DNA from: Ochrobactrum sp. RH2CCR150
Lineage (GTDB): Bacteria > Pseudomonadota > Alphaproteobacteria > Rhizobiales > Rhizobiaceae
DNA length: 64,000 nucleotides
NCBI GenBank assembly: GCA_014138095.1
Contig: JACGXE010000012.1
Location: 1-64,000 of the forward strand
Direction: 5' to 3'
The translations under genes and the position numbers were made by a program. Positions 44,177 through 54,443 of the stretch are shown one piece after another; positions within the stretch are counted from its first letter, which is position 1, and every line of letters starts with the position of its first letter. The notes below the pieces were generated by a model. The model was given only the letters and a program-made list of their open reading frames with translations. It did no database searches and was not told the DNA's origin.

Positions 44177-44468
44177 ATTTATAATTACTTTTAAATAATA
44201 CACGCATGTAAACTCAGCGCGTTTCAAAAGGCATTTTAATTCAGATGAACGGAAGCTGCGGGCCCAGCATCTAAGCTTTCAAGCCTCTCCTCCTCACCCC
44301 GCTCAATCAGTTTGGAGAGTTCCTTAAATGGCGCAGGCGGGAGAGGTCACCCTCGCCCGCCTGCCTATTCTTATTCGATCAGCTTCCACCGAACGGAACG
44401 CCTGAGCTAAAGATCAACGGCTCTGGCTTTTCCATTCATGCGGAACCCTGCGCCTATCGTGGCAAGCC

Positions 44469-46760
44469 CTAGAACTTACCGGAAAGACCGATGATGGCCC
44501 CGAACGCAGTATCCTTGTTGACCGTACGGTTGACATAAGGCGTGACACCGACACTGACAGCATCGCTGAATGCATAAGACACTGTCGTTGACAGGCTGCC
44601 GCGTGTATGTGCGGCATCGGAATCGAACTTGTAAGAACCGACATAATCGGCACTGGCGATCACGCTCGGGTCTTTATGCGAAAGATCCTGCTCGATTTCC
44701 GCATTAACAGACCAGCGCACCTTGTCGGTCAGCGCCATGCCGTAATTGGCACCGAGATAGGCGGTCGAACGCTGTGACTTCACATCCGAATAGGTGAACG
44801 GGAAATAAGCATTGGTTTCCGTATAACCGTCCATCTTCAGATCGTCGTAGCGTAGCCCGCCGTAATAGCCAACGGTTGCCTGATTGGCGAGATCGAAGGA
44901 TTGACCTGCTTCCAGCTGCACGCCCCAGCCATTGATGGTGCTGTCGCCCGTACCCGGCTCCGTATAGCCCAGAACCCGTCGCGTCCGCTTGACGTCATAG
45001 CGATTGACCGCAGCAGAACCCTGCACATACCAGCTGCCATTGGCCGTCTGGTCTCTCCAGCGCGCATAAAGACCACCGCCGATGTTGTTATGGTCGTGAT
45101 CGAAATCACCTGGAAGATCGCGCCACAGAGAATGCGCAATGGAAACGCCCGCCGAGAAATTATCGGTAAAGGCATGACCCAGTGTCATCCAGCCGAGCAT
45201 ATCCTTGGAATTGCCTGACTTGCCGATATCGGTCGAGATCGAATAGCAGCTCTCGCCCGCCTTCCAGACATCGCAGGATGTTTGGAGACGACCGAGCGTC
45301 GCCCGCTGCGATTCCATGACAGAAAAAGTGTCGTGAGCGAGCGCCGCCACTGTTTGCACCGTGTTGGTGACATCAATACCCACTGGTTTGGGGTCAGGAT
45401 TGGGAGGCGTGGGCTTTTGATCTGGATCCGGGTTTGGCGGTGTCGGCTTGGGATCCGGATCTGGGGTGGGCGGGGGAACGAGCTTCCAAAGAGCCACATG
45501 ATCGGGGCCATATTCGGGCGTTGCATATCCGACAATTACCGTGCCATCGTCGGAAACTGCATCGGCCCGACTGCTGAGGCCACCCAGTGTGCCAAGATCC
45601 ATCGCTTGGGTCGATCCGTTCACCCATGCCGCCGCGTGCAGATTGCCGTCAGTGTAATCCGCCCCTCCAACGATGACCACGCCATTGTTGGAAACTGCCT
45701 TTGCAATACTCGTGCCCCCACCAAGGGTGCCGAGATCGGTCGCGTCCGCAGATCCGTTTATCCATGATACCGCGTGGTATGTTGCAGTAGTTCTATTCGA
45801 AGCCTCAAAAATCTCCGACTCTCCAATAATCACCTTACCGTCGCCAGAAACTGCAACTGCACTGCTGGAGTGTCCATCCCCAACGGGGTTGAGCACTGTC
45901 GGCGTGCTCGCGCCATTCACCCATGAAAGCCCGCGTTCACGATAGGAACCGAGATCTTCATTTCCAATAATCACCGCACCGTCGTTGGAGACTGCGATTG
46001 CCTGGCTACTGATCGCCTCAGTAGGTGCGTCGAGTTGTGTCGGAGTCGTTGCTTCGTCCCTCCATGACGCCGCGAACTGTTTTCCTGCACTATTCTGCGC
46101 CCAGCCAACGATGACGTTGCCGTTCCTCGAAATTGCAAGTGCGGCGCTGTTATCACCGCCGAGAGTGTCTAAATCCGTGGCCAAATTGAAAACATTATCC
46201 GCAGACACCCCCACCCATTTTGCCGCGTGACTATGATCGTTTTCGTCCATAAAGTGACCAACGATCACACTTCCGTCACCGGAAACTGCTGTAGCTGTGG
46301 TCTTGGATACGACATCGAGAAAACCCTCCCCATAGTCCTCATAGCCGTCGAGCATCACGCCCGCAGACGAACCGTTCAGCCACACTGTAGCGAAGTTGCC
46401 TGAAGCCCCATAACTATCGCCGCTCCACCCAACGATCACCTTGCCGTTCGCGGAAACAGTAACTGCACCGCCCGCGTTACCCTTATAGTCGAGTTCTGTC
46501 GCTACACCGTTCACCCAAGATACCGCATGCAGGGTAGTCTTGGACTGCCCGAATGGGTTGGTTTTCTCTACAAACTCCGACCCAACAATCACCTTACCAT
46601 CGGCTGAAACTGCAGCTGCATCACTCTGATCATTACCGAGACCATCAAGCAAGCCAGACTGCCCTAGCGTCCAGTCATCCGCCATCGCCATGTTTACACA
46701 TCCCACCAGCGCGGACGTGCCAAGCAATAATGCAGCTGCCCTTTTCAAAACCGTGTTCAT
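44469..46760 (-). CDS. HAF-repeat autotransporter, second of a tandem pair
   Basis: 763 residues. A signal peptide (MNTVLKRAAALLLGTSALVG) precedes about eight HAF-type repeats, more varied than in the neighbouring gene but with the same DLGTLGG and VSADGKVIVG cores. The linker is short and Pro/Asp/Lys-rich (PPTPDPDPKPTPPNPDPDQK). The beta-barrel of about 280 residues shares long identical stretches with the first copy (for example TVAALAHDTFSVMESQRATL against TVAALAGDTFSVMESQRGTL) and ends with Phe (GLSGKF). It should be an outer-membrane autotransporter with a surface passenger. The 46761-47390 stretch upstream of it holds no gene I can support. Confidence 0.9.
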   Translation of the reverse strand: MNTVLKRAAALLLGTSALVGCVNMAMADDWTLGQSGLLDGLGNDQSDAAAVSADGKVIVGSEFVEKTNPFGQSKTTLHAVSWVNGVATELDYKGNAGGAVTVSANGKVIVGWSGDSYGASGNFATVWLNGSSAGVMLDGYEDYGEGFLDVVSKTTATAVSGDGSVIVGHFMDENDHSHAAKWVGVSADNVFNLATDLDTLGGDNSAALAISRNGNVIVGWAQNSAGKQFAASWRDEATTPTQLDAPTEAISSQAIAVSNDGAVIIGNEDLGSYRERGLSWVNGASTPTVLNPVGDGHSSSAVAVSGDGKVIIGESEIFEASNRTTATYHAVSWINGSADATDLGTLGGGTSIAKAVSNNGVVIVGGADYTDGNLHAAAWVNGSTQAMDLGTLGGLSSRADAVSDDGTVIVGYATPEYGPDHVALWKLVPPPTPDPDPKPTPPNPDPDQKPTPPNPDPKPVGIDVTNTVQTVAALAHDTFSVMESQRATLGRLQTSCDVWKAGESCYSISTDIGKSGNSKDMLGWMTLGHAFTDNFSAGVSIAHSLWRDLPGDFDHDHNNIGGGLYARWRDQTANGSWYVQGSAAVNRYDVKRTRRVLGYTEPGTGDSTINGWGVQLEAGQSFDLANQATVGYYGGLRYDDLKMDGYTETNAYFPFTYSDVKSQRSTAYLGANYGMALTDKVRWSVNAEIEQDLSHKDPSVIASADYVGSYKFDSDAAHTRGSLSTTVSYAFSDAVSVGVTPYVNRTVNKDTAFGAIIGLSGKF

Positions 46761-47390
46761 CGAAACCCTTTAAAATAAGCTTTGCAGTATTTCGCCCCAC
46801 GCACTGCAAAAGAGACATGAGGAGAGCCCAAGAGGCGGGAGGAGCCCTCCCCACCACATTGGCGCGACCGGCGCGCAAATGTGGAAACAACCGAGATTTC
46901 TGGAAAGATGACAATGATTAAGCTGAAATGAACACAGAATCCGACAGGCCCGCCGCTCCCAAGAATAAGCTTGAGACCAACACGCGCACGACAACTCGTG
47001 CCGGACAAAGGCACGAATATCGCATATTCTATATTCGATTTAGCTTTATATTACCTATCTTTACATAGAAAAATTCAAGTTGAAGGATATATTGAAATCG
47101 AAATCGAACAATACATAAGAATCCCAAATGTATTTTCAGATTATTTCATTCTAAATTTCTAATTAAATACATTGTGAACAAAATCAAAACGTGCACCACC
47201 ATCTGTTGAAGGGGTGAGGAATTGTGGAATACATTGAAGGAGACACCCAATCTGCGCGCAAGTCGGGTGCATTGAACTGTCTATCGATTGCAGGTTCGAG
47301 ACGGAATCCAAAAAGAGGGCGCACAGAGATTTGGCCCGTCCGATGGAATCGGAAGGGGCGCTACATGCCCGGTTAGCCGTGCTTGGCAGC

Positions 47391-48230
47391 CTACAGCTTA
47401 TAAAAATCCTTGATCTGATCCCAGGCTTCGTCCGCGGTTTCGACGAAGTTCAGAAGCTCGATGTCGGCAGGCGAAATCGTGCCCTGCTCGGCCAGAAATT
47501 CGATATTGATCGCCTTGGTCCAGAACTCCTTGCCGAACAGGATTAGCGGCATGCGTTCCATACGGTTGGTCTGGATCAGCGTCATCGCCTCAAACAATTC
47601 ATCCATCGTGCCGAAGCCGCCCGGAAACACGCAGATCGCCTTGGCGCGCATCAGGAAGTGCATTTTGCGGATCGCGAAATAATGGAAGTTGAAGCAGAGC
47701 TCCGGCGTCACATAGGGGTTCGGCGCTTGCTCATGCGGCAACACGATATTGAGGCCAATGGTCGGCGCACCGACGTCTGCAGCACCGCGATTTCCCGCTT
47801 CCATCACGCCCGGACCACCGCCCGTCACCACGATAAACTCGCGATAATAGGTCGTGGCGGAATATTCCGAGCACAGGCGGGCGAATTTGCGCGCTTCCTC
47901 GTAATAATGCGAATTGGCTTCGAGATTCTTTTTCTGAACCTCGTTCTTCGCCGCCCAGGCTTCGCCGCCCGGCTCCGGAATGCGCGCGCCGCCAAACATC
48001 ACGACCGTTGATTTGATGCCGCGGTCCGCAAGGATCAGCTCTGGCTTGAGAAGCTCGAGTTGCAGGCGCACGGGGCGCAGGTCGCGGCGCGTCAGGAAGT
48101 CGTCATCCGTAAAGGCAAGGCGATAGGCAGGCGCTTCCGTCTGGGGTGTCTGCGGTACGGTTTTTGCCTGCTTGATCGCTTCCTCGGAATTCGGGAACGG
48201 CGTCCAGCCGGACTTCTCCATCGGGTTCAT
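47391..48230 (-). CDS. LOG-family Rossmann-fold protein (TIGR00730-like)
   Basis: 279 residues from MNPMEKSGWTPFPNSEEA, with a GGTGAG site; an ATG 13 codons upstream lacks one. The LOG motif is PGGFGTMDELFE, with VTGGGPGVMEAGNRGA and the PEPGGEAW segment. LOG proteins remove the ribose phosphate from nucleotides or cytokinin nucleotides, acting as phosphoribohydrolases. Bacterial members can act on AMP or other nucleotides; the substrate here is unknown. It is divergent from dapD (227 bp apart). Confidence 0.93.
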   Translation of the reverse strand: MNPMEKSGWTPFPNSEEAIKQAKTVPQTPQTEAPAYRLAFTDDDFLTRRDLRPVRLQLELLKPELILADRGIKSTVVMFGGARIPEPGGEAWAAKNEVQKKNLEANSHYYEEARKFARLCSEYSATTYYREFIVVTGGGPGVMEAGNRGAADVGAPTIGLNIVLPHEQAPNPYVTPELCFNFHYFAIRKMHFLMRAKAICVFPGGFGTMDELFEAMTLIQTNRMERMPLILFGKEFWTKAINIEFLAEQGTISPADIELLNFVETADEAWDQIKDFYKL

Positions 48231-48457
48231 GCTTCTCACCTGCTCCTTACAACCTGTTACCAAATCCATTTTGGCGCTAAATGCTTAATCTGTCTCAAAC
48301 ATGACAGACATTGTTCGAGAATGGAGATCAAGAGAGCGCAATTGCGCCCCGATCATGATTGACCCATATGGCGCCTTCGCTTAATCACTTTCATGACAAT
48401 CGGCCGGACCAAGCGCCCGGCCTGCCATCCGCCGCCCATTCACGGAGACTGCACCCC

Positions 48458-49312
48458 ATGACCAAGCCAGACCTCGCCTCCCTTGAAAAGACCATCGACA
48501 AGGCTTTTGACGAGCGCGACGGTGTCAACACGGCAACCCGCGGCGAAATCCGCGATGCCGTTGAACAGTCGCTTATCCTGCTCGATCGCGGCGAGGCCCG
48601 TGTCGCAGAAAAACAGGCGGACGGCAACTGGCAAGTCAACCAATGGCTGAAGAAAGCCGTGCTGCTCTCCTTCCGTCTCAACCCGATGGAAGTCATCAAG
48701 GGCGGCCCGGGCCAGTCCTCCTGGTGGGACAAGGTGCCGTCCAAGTTCGACGGCTGGACTGCCAATGAGTTCGAAAAGGCCGGCTTCCGCGCCGTACCGA
48801 ACTGCGTCGTGCGTCATTCGGCCTATATTGCGCCCAACGCTATCCTGATGCCGTCTTTCGTCAATCTCGGCGCTTATGTCGATGAAGGCACCATGGTCGA
48901 CACCTGGGCGACCGTCGGCTCCTGCGCACAGATCGGCAAGCATGTGCATCTTTCCGGCGGCGTCGGCATTGGCGGCGTTCTGGAACCGATGCAGGCCGGA
49001 CCGACCATCATCGAAGACAATTGTTTCATTGGCGCGCGTTCGGAGGTCGTCGAAGGCTGCATCGTGCGTGAAGGTTCGGTGCTCGGCATGGGTGTCTTCA
49101 TCGGCAAGTCGACCAAGATTGTCGACCGCGCAACCGGCGAAGTCTTCTATGGCGAAGTTCCGCCCTACTCGGTGGTCGTCGCAGGCACCATGCCCGGCAA
49201 GAACGTACCCGGCGAAAACTGGGGCCCGAGCCTCTATTGCGCCGTGATCGTCAAGCGCGTCGATGAAAAGACCCGCTCGAAGACCTCGATCAACGAATTG
49301 CTCCGCGACTGA
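48458..49312 (+). CDS. dapD: 2,3,4,5-tetrahydropyridine-2,6-dicarboxylate N-succinyltransferase
   Basis: 284 residues from [21 protein letters not shown]; a longer in-frame start at 48359 is unlikely. The left-handed parallel beta-helix of the DapD family includes [40 protein letters not shown] and [14 protein letters not shown]-like turns. It succinylates the tetrahydropyridine dicarboxylate in the lysine and diaminopimelate pathway, feeding cell-wall synthesis. The later pathway enzyme dapE lies about 2.5 kb downstream. A terminator follows. Confidence 0.97.
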   Translation: MTKPDLASLEKTIDKAFDERDGVNTATRGEIRDAVEQSLILLDRGEARVAEKQADGNWQVNQWLKKAVLLSFRLNPMEVIKGGPGQSSWWDKVPSKFDGWTANEFEKAGFRAVPNCVVRHSAYIAPNAILMPSFVNLGAYVDEGTMVDTWATVGSCAQIGKHVHLSGGVGIGGVLEPMQAGPTIIEDNCFIGARSEVVEGCIVREGSVLGMGVFIGKSTKIVDRATGEVFYGEVPPYSVVVAGTMPGKNVPGENWGPSLYCAVIVKRVDEKTRSKTSINELLRD

Positions 49313-49337
49313 CGCGTTGCAGAGCTGACAGACAAAG

Positions 49338-49367
49338 AAAAGGCGAAGCTTGTGCTTCGCCTTTTTC
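49338..49367 (+). terminator. Terminator after dapD (first of two similar hairpins)
   Basis: AAGGCGAAGC (49340-49349) pairs with GCTTCGCCTT around a TTGT loop and is followed by a T-run. A nearly identical hairpin lies at 50141-50169. Both are followed by CCCTTCGGATGGCAC-like sequence, so they are part of a duplicated segment. Confidence 0.88.
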
Positions 49368-49515
49368 ATTTGAGGCATTCGTGCTTCACGATGGACTGCC
49401 CTTCGGATGGCACAATGCCTTCAGTCCGGGACTTCGTCCAAGAGCTCCATCCTGAAGCGTCGGCATTTTAGTAGTCTGACCGCAACACTTCAGGACCAAC
49501 ATCCAATGGAACGCA

Positions 49516-49782
49516 CTATTTTCTATGGCTGGACGGAGAAGCGTCTCCGAACCGATTGGCCGAACCGTCCCTTTGAGCCGACGATTCACGACGGATTGTT
49601 GCGGGCGCAGTGTAATCGATATTCTGTCGGGTCCCCAAGAACGGGCCCGAACCAGTCATTCTGAAAGCCTTTTCCTGAGCAACCTGATCTTCGGGCATTC
49701 CCACATAAGGATTTTCTGCATGAGCAGCACCCGCACTGGAAACGACAGCGACGGTGACGGCAGCAAGAGCTAATTTCTTCAT
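49516..49782 (-). CDS. Small secreted protein, DUF680-like, paralogue 1
   Basis: 88 residues from MKKLALAAVTVAVVSSAG; an upstream in-frame ATG is unlikely. A signal peptide ending at AHA is followed by ENPYVGMPEDQVAQEKAF, a short body and a C-terminal GSANRFGDASPSS. The same protein layout occurs in the second paralogue at 50303-50563. The family, often called DUF680, is found in Rhizobiales and has no known role. It carries no catalytic motif. It lies downstream of a terminator copy, as does its paralogue. Confidence 0.8.
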   Translation of the reverse strand: MKKLALAAVTVAVVSSAGAAHAENPYVGMPEDQVAQEKAFRMTGSGPFLGTRQNIDYTAPATIRRESSAQRDGSANRFGDASPSSHRK

Positions 49783-50140
49783 GTTCGTACTCCTAACAAT
49801 ATGTCCCTTTATCGGCATTCAGCCGCAGCCTTTCACCAGGCCGTTGGGGACAGTTCAAAAGAGCGCAGCGCTTCCCGCAATCACTCCGCTGTCGCTCAAA
49901 TGAGATACAATTAGAAGAAATTCCAGTCACGAAAATGCGATATTGACCACGGATATATACCTATAACTTCTTAGAAAAACTCTGCGCTGAAAATATTATT
50001 GAGTTATTTTAATTAGTTAGAGAAAGTTTATGCGATCACACCCGCGTGATGTGGCTCCAATACCCCAGACAATGCACATCGAACATTGTATTTCAAATAT
50101 GAACAATGAGAAGCTTCTTATAATCCCTCGTGCCAAATGA

Positions 50141-50169
50141 AGAAGGCGAAGCTTGTGCTTCGCCTTCTT
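50141..50169 (+). terminator. Duplicated hairpin upstream of the second DUF680 gene region
   Basis: AAGGCGAAGC (50143-50152) pairs with GCTTCGCCTT (50157-50166) around TTGT, identical in stem and loop to the dapD terminator copy at 49338-49367. The 49783-50140 stretch before it holds no gene I can support and is AT-rich in places. Confidence 0.85.
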
Positions 50170-50302
50170 CATTTTGGACTACCGGTTGCGATCGATCCCT
50201 GGATCGATCGCTCCCTTCGGATGGCACGAAGCCTCTGGTCCGGGCATGTGTCCGGGGAGGCTTCGCAGCCATCCTCCGGGGAGATTCTATTCGGTCAGGC
50301 CA

Positions 50303-50563
50303 TTAGTTATCAAAGCTTGAAGGCGAGGCATCGCCGAAGCGATGGGCCGAACCATCCTGATAAACCGGGGCCGACTGACGAATGGTTGCCGTTGCGGTAT
50401 AATCGACATTGCCCTTCGTGCTGAAGAGCGGGCCGGAATTCGGCTGCTGGAACGCCTTCTCCTGAGCAACCTGAGATTCAGGCATGCCGACATAAGGATT
50501 TTCGGCATAGGCAGCACCGGCGCTAAGAGCGACGGCAAGGGCGGCAAGGGCGAGCTTTTTCAT
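50303..50563 (-). CDS. Small secreted protein, DUF680-like, paralogue 2
   Basis: 86 residues with a signal peptide (MKKLALAALAVALSAGAAYA) and the shared cores ENPYVGMPESQVAQEKAF and FGDASPSS. It differs from paralogue 1 mainly in the middle part (QQPNSGPLFSTKGNVDYTA). The gene sits in the same place behind a duplicated hairpin, so a tandem duplication of about 430 bp is likely. Function unknown. Confidence 0.82.
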   Translation of the reverse strand: MKKLALAALAVALSAGAAYAENPYVGMPESQVAQEKAFQQPNSGPLFSTKGNVDYTATATIRQSAPVYQDGSAHRFGDASPSSFDN

Positions 50564-50922
50564 TTTCGATCTCCTAGTAAAATGGAGCGGCGTATGAATT
50601 CGTCGTTCCGATACATCCTAAATGGGTGACAGTGGCGGAAAGTTCCATTCACGAAAATGTGGAGATCATCACAGCTTCGTGCGCATTCGTTGATCAAAAC
50701 GTTGCAATCGATTTAAAAAAACATATTAAAAACAATATTTATAACTATGAGAATATGATCACATACGCATTACAGCCTTTAATCTGTCCATTGCCAGTGA
50801 ACAGTCTGTTCGACTTTATTGTATAATAAAAGTGAACAATTAGGGGACTATCGGCAGCTCCGCATACGACGATAGCAACCTGACCAATCAGGCGTACATT
50901 CCGCCGCAACAAGCCAGTGCAA

Positions 50923-50954
50923 CAAAAAAGCCGCATCAAGGATGCGGCCTTTCA
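50923..50954 (-). terminator. Terminator after the transglutaminase-like gene
   Basis: CCGCATC (50931-50937) pairs with GATGCGG (50941-50947). On the minus strand a T-run follows. It lies 35 bp past the stop of the minus-strand gene. The 50564-50922 stretch beyond it holds no gene I can support and is AT-rich around 50690-50860. Confidence 0.87.
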
Positions 50955-50988
50955 TAAACAGTTTCGGGCCCGAACTTACAGTTCGCTA

Positions 50989-51573
50989 TCAGTTATTCGC
51001 AACGGCAACCGAACGCCCGGCAATGGAAACCCACTGGCCAGAATTGGCAGACGACTGCATCTTGATATAGCGGTAGGACGTCTTCTCGACGGGAAGAACC
51101 TCGTCACGCATATTGTCGAGAATATAATCGCCATGATCGGTACGGGCGGTGAGCACGATATGCGCTTCGCTGCCCTGCACCATGGTGATGAGAAGTTGAG
51201 ACGGGCTCATGCCGCGCGCCATCAACTGCGCACGCTTCATCAGAACGTAGTCCTCGCAATCACCCTTGCCATTGACCGGAATGGTCCAGTAATCGCGCTT
51301 GCCATAGTTATCCATATCGGAAACCGGCTTGATACGGTGATTGATGGAGCTGCTGACGCTCTGCAGGAGCTTCATACGCTGCGGAGTAAGCTGCATCGGC
51401 GGCAACACGCTATGGCCACGGCAATCGCGTGGATTGCGCCCGCAATAGTCCTTGTGTCCGTAAGGGATGCTTGTCACTCCGCCCGCTTCACTCCACTGTG
51501 CAGCCTTGGCTGGTACCATCGTTGCTCCGAAGAGCGTCATCATGCCTGCTACAGTTGTGGTGATTAAACGCAT
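50989..51573 (-). CDS. Transglutaminase-like cysteine protease (BTLCP, DUF920-type), exported
   Basis: 194 residues. A signal peptide (MRLITTTVAGMMTLFGATMVPAKA) is followed by a domain with catalytic Cys in GKGDCEDYVLMKRAQLMARG, His in EAHIVLTARTD, and Asp in YILDNMRDEVL, the order of the bacterial transglutaminase-like cysteine proteinases that includes LapG. LapG-type enzymes cut surface adhesins in the periplasm. No LapD or LapA-like partner is adjacent, so that role is only a possibility. The 258 bp between it and dapE should carry both promoters. Confidence 0.88.
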   Translation of the reverse strand: MRLITTTVAGMMTLFGATMVPAKAAQWSEAGGVTSIPYGHKDYCGRNPRDCRGHSVLPPMQLTPQRMKLLQSVSSSINHRIKPVSDMDNYGKRDYWTIPVNGKGDCEDYVLMKRAQLMARGMSPSQLLITMVQGSEAHIVLTARTDHGDYILDNMRDEVLPVEKTSYRYIKMQSSANSGQWVSIAGRSVAVANN

Positions 51574-51831
51574 GCACAGTTTCCCATTAATTTAGAAAGG
51601 TTCCCGCTGACCGGCCCGTTTCCCGGGTCTCGTTATCAACTCTTTTTTAACTAACGATGACAGAGGCCCTCCGGTCAAGAAAATTTCGTTCTCAAATTGC
51701 AACCAAGTTGGAAAAGCGCGTGAAGAGGGAATTTTCAGACATGGTTACGGCCAACGGTTTGTGGTTCCATCCGGACGCATCCCGATCTAGTCTCACTCTC
51801 CAGACGATTCTTGAGTGAAGAAACCGACATC

Positions 51832-53019
51832 ATGAGCCTACCAGTCAATCCCGCCGATAATCTCGCCGCCCTTATCCACTGCCCATCTGTTACGCCCGCC
51901 GAAGGCGGCGCGCTGACGGCGCTGGAAGCAATGCTGAAACCAATGGGCTTTTCCGTCGAACGCCCCGTCTTCAGCGAAGAGGGCACGCCCGACATCGAAA
52001 ACCTCTATGCGCGTAAATCCGGCAACGGGCCGCATCTGATGTTTGCCGGTCATACGGATGTCGTGCCGCCCGGCGATGAAAACGACTGGAAGCATCCGCC
52101 CTTCTCCGCCGCCATTGAAGATGGCGTGATGTATGGGCGCGGCGCGGTGGACATGAAGGGTGGCGTCGCCTGTTTTGTCGCCGCTGTGGCCCGCCATGTG
52201 GAAAAGCACGGCAGCCTGAAGGGCAGCGTCTCCTTCCTCATCACCGGTGACGAAGAAGGTCCTGCGGTCAACGGCACCGTAAAACTGCTCGACTGGGCAA
52301 AGCAGCGCGGCGAAAGCTGGGACGCTTCGATTGTGGGTGAGCCGACCAATCCCAATGCGCTGGGCGATATGATCAAGATCGGTCGTCGCGGTTCGCTTTC
52401 CGGCACGATTACCGTTCATGGTGTGCAGGGCCATGCAGCTTATCCGCATCTGGCGGAAAATCCGGTGCGCGGCATCACCACGCTGGTGGATAGCCTGCTT
52501 TATCCGGCGTTCGATCAGGGCACTGACGATTTTCAGGCCAGCAATCTGGAAGTCACCACCATCGACGTTGGCAACAAGGCCACCAATGTCATCCCGAACA
52601 AGGCGACGGCCTCGTTCAATATTCGCTTCAACGACACCTGGACGGCGGAAAGCCTGCAAGCTGAGATCCGCACGCGACTGGAAAAGGCCGCCCGCGACAA
52701 CCGCCTGCGCCCCGGTCGCGAAACGCCGATCAGCTATGAGCTGACGTGGCGCGAAAGCCCAAGCCATGTCTTCCTGACCCGCGACGAGAAACTGATTGGC
52801 ACGCTGACGGCCTCTGTAGAGGCGGTGACCGGCAAGCGGCCAGAGCTGTCGACCTCCGGCGGCACGTCGGATGCGCGTTTCATCAAGGATTATTGCCCGG
52901 TGGTGGAATTCGGCCTCGTGGGCCAGACCATGCACATGGTCGATGAGCGTGTGGCCCTTGCCGACCTTGAAGGGCTGACACAGATTTATGAGCGCTTCAT
53001 CGCTGATTTCTTTGGGTAA
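51832..53019 (+). CDS. dapE: Succinyl-diaminopimelate desuccinylase
   Basis: 395 residues from [19 protein letters not shown]; a TTG start 7 codons upstream is possible but the length of the family favours this one. It is an M20 metallopeptidase: the metal ligands include His in [14 protein letters not shown], Asp in [11 protein letters not shown] and Glu in TGDEEGPA. It removes succinate from N-succinyl-L,L-diaminopimelate, a step of lysine and cell-wall synthesis. dapD, an earlier step, lies 2.5 kb upstream. The following gene is 62 bp on. Confidence 0.97.
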   Translation: MSLPVNPADNLAALIHCPSVTPAEGGALTALEAMLKPMGFSVERPVFSEEGTPDIENLYARKSGNGPHLMFAGHTDVVPPGDENDWKHPPFSAAIEDGVMYGRGAVDMKGGVACFVAAVARHVEKHGSLKGSVSFLITGDEEGPAVNGTVKLLDWAKQRGESWDASIVGEPTNPNALGDMIKIGRRGSLSGTITVHGVQGHAAYPHLAENPVRGITTLVDSLLYPAFDQGTDDFQASNLEVTTIDVGNKATNVIPNKATASFNIRFNDTWTAESLQAEIRTRLEKAARDNRLRPGRETPISYELTWRESPSHVFLTRDEKLIGTLTASVEAVTGKRPELSTSGGTSDARFIKDYCPVVEFGLVGQTMHMVDERVALADLEGLTQIYERFIADFFG

Positions 53020-53081
53020 CGCAAAGGCCCGGAAAGCTGCATGACTTTTCGGACTGGATAATGCGAAACATTGGGGAGCCC

Positions 53082-53687
53082 ATGCCGAGCCTGGACGATA
53101 TTTACCGATATTTCCTGGGTGTCTGGAAAATGATGCTCGGTCGCCGCGACGGTCTCGATTATCTCGACATATCCGCCGAGGGTTTTTGGTCTTCCTTTTT
53201 CGCGATAGCGGTAGCCCTGCCACCGCTTTTTGCCAGCTGGGTAGCCTATGCCGCCGACCTCACCGCCGGGCGCGAGGAAGCGGGTATCCGCTTTGCCATC
53301 GTCATGAGGGCGGCCTTCGTCGATATTGCAGCATGGGTGGTGCCGCTTGCCCTCATCGGCATGCTGGCCAAACGGATCGGCATCGTCAAACGCTATGCAG
53401 CCTATGTGATCGCCACCAACTGGGGCAGCGCACTCCTGGCCTGGGTCTTTGCGCCGATCACCTTGCTACAGCTGTTTTTTCCGGGGCGTTTTGATGTCGC
53501 GACGCTTTTCGCGTTCATCATGTTCGGCGCTTCGATTGTGCTGAGCTACCGGCTGACCTTTGTGGCGTTGCAACGCCCGCACGCTTTCGCGGCACCGTTC
53601 TTCGCCTGCGTCTTCTTCGGCTCGCTGTTCCTCACCGTACTGCTTCAGCAGATCTTCGGCATTGGCTTCGACCCGCACGCTTATTAA
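53082..53687 (+). CDS. Multi-pass membrane protein (uncharacterised, Yip1-like)
   Basis: 201 residues from [19 protein letters not shown]; the frame also allows an ATG at 53061, and neither site is strong. Five or so hydrophobic helices follow, for example [31 protein letters not shown] nearby, and [21 protein letters not shown]. It resembles the uncharacterised membrane protein often found downstream of dapE in Brucella-group genomes. No enzymatic motif is visible. It is convergent with truA, their last four bases overlapping. Confidence 0.75.
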   Translation: MPSLDDIYRYFLGVWKMMLGRRDGLDYLDISAEGFWSSFFAIAVALPPLFASWVAYAADLTAGREEAGIRFAIVMRAAFVDIAAWVVPLALIGMLAKRIGIVKRYAAYVIATNWGSALLAWVFAPITLLQLFFPGRFDVATLFAFIMFGASIVLSYRLTFVALQRPHAFAAPFFACVFFGSLFLTVLLQQIFGIGFDPHAY

Positions 53688-54439
53688 AACGGAAAAGCGT
53701 AGTCGACGCCGATCAGATAAAGACCGTAAGGCGGTGCGACTTGTCCGCAGGCCTTGCGGTCGCGCGCTTCAAGCGCCGCCTGCAAATCATCCGCCGTCCA
53801 GCGGCCCACGCCCACTTCCATCAGGCTGCCCGCGAAGGAGCGCACCTGATTGTGCAGGAAAGAGCGCGCCGAAACACGCATCTCGATGATCTCGCCATGG
53901 CGCGTGATATCGAGCCGGTCGAGCGTCTTGACCGGACTTTTAGCCTGGCACTGCGTGGCGCGAAAGGTCGTGAAATCATGCTCGCCCAGAAGAAGCTGCG
54001 CCGCTTCGTGCATCGCCTCGTGATCGAGGCGCTTTTGCACCCACCATGCGCGCTGATAATCCACCGCCAGCGGCGCACGGCGATTGTGGAAGCGATAGAG
54101 ATAATGCCGTCCCTGCGCCGAAAAACGCGCATCGAAACTGTCGGTCGTCTTCTCGACATTGAGGATGCTCACGCGCTCATTGGCCATAACCAGATGCGCA
54201 TTGACCGCATCGCGCACCTTGCCCGCACCCCAATCCTTGCTGAGATCCACATGCGCAACCTGCGCCGTCGCGTGAACGCCTGCATCAGTACGGCCCGCAG
54301 CGCTTAGCGCCAGATCCTCGCCGCAGAATTTCTTGAACGCCTGCTCGATAGCGCCCTGCACGGTATGGCCGTTTTCCTGACGCTGCCAACCCGCATAGGG
54401 GGTGCCGTCATATTCGACCAGAAGTCTGTAGCGCGGCAC
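53684..54439 (-). CDS. truA: tRNA pseudouridine synthase A
   Basis: 251 residues from a GTG ([21 protein letters not shown]), the family length in Brucella. The catalytic Asp lies in [17 protein letters not shown]. It converts uridines at tRNA positions 38, 39 and 40 to pseudouridine. Its start lies 4 bp after the fmt stop, so fmt and truA are adjacent in one direction. It stops overlapping the end of the convergent membrane gene. Confidence 0.97.
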   Translation of the reverse strand: MPRYRLLVEYDGTPYAGWQRQENGHTVQGAIEQAFKKFCGEDLALSAAGRTDAGVHATAQVAHVDLSKDWGAGKVRDAVNAHLVMANERVSILNVEKTTDSFDARFSAQGRHYLYRFHNRRAPLAVDYQRAWWVQKRLDHEAMHEAAQLLLGEHDFTTFRATQCQAKSPVKTLDRLDITRHGEIIEMRVSARSFLHNQVRSFAGSLMEVGVGRWTADDLQAALEARDRKACGQVAPPYGLYLIGVDYAFPF

Positions 54440-54443
54440 GGGC

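Noticed and set aside
47286-47320. GGTTCGAGAC string resembling a tRNA T-arm
   Set aside because: No matching acceptor, D or anticodon arms could be folded around it, so it is not a tRNA.
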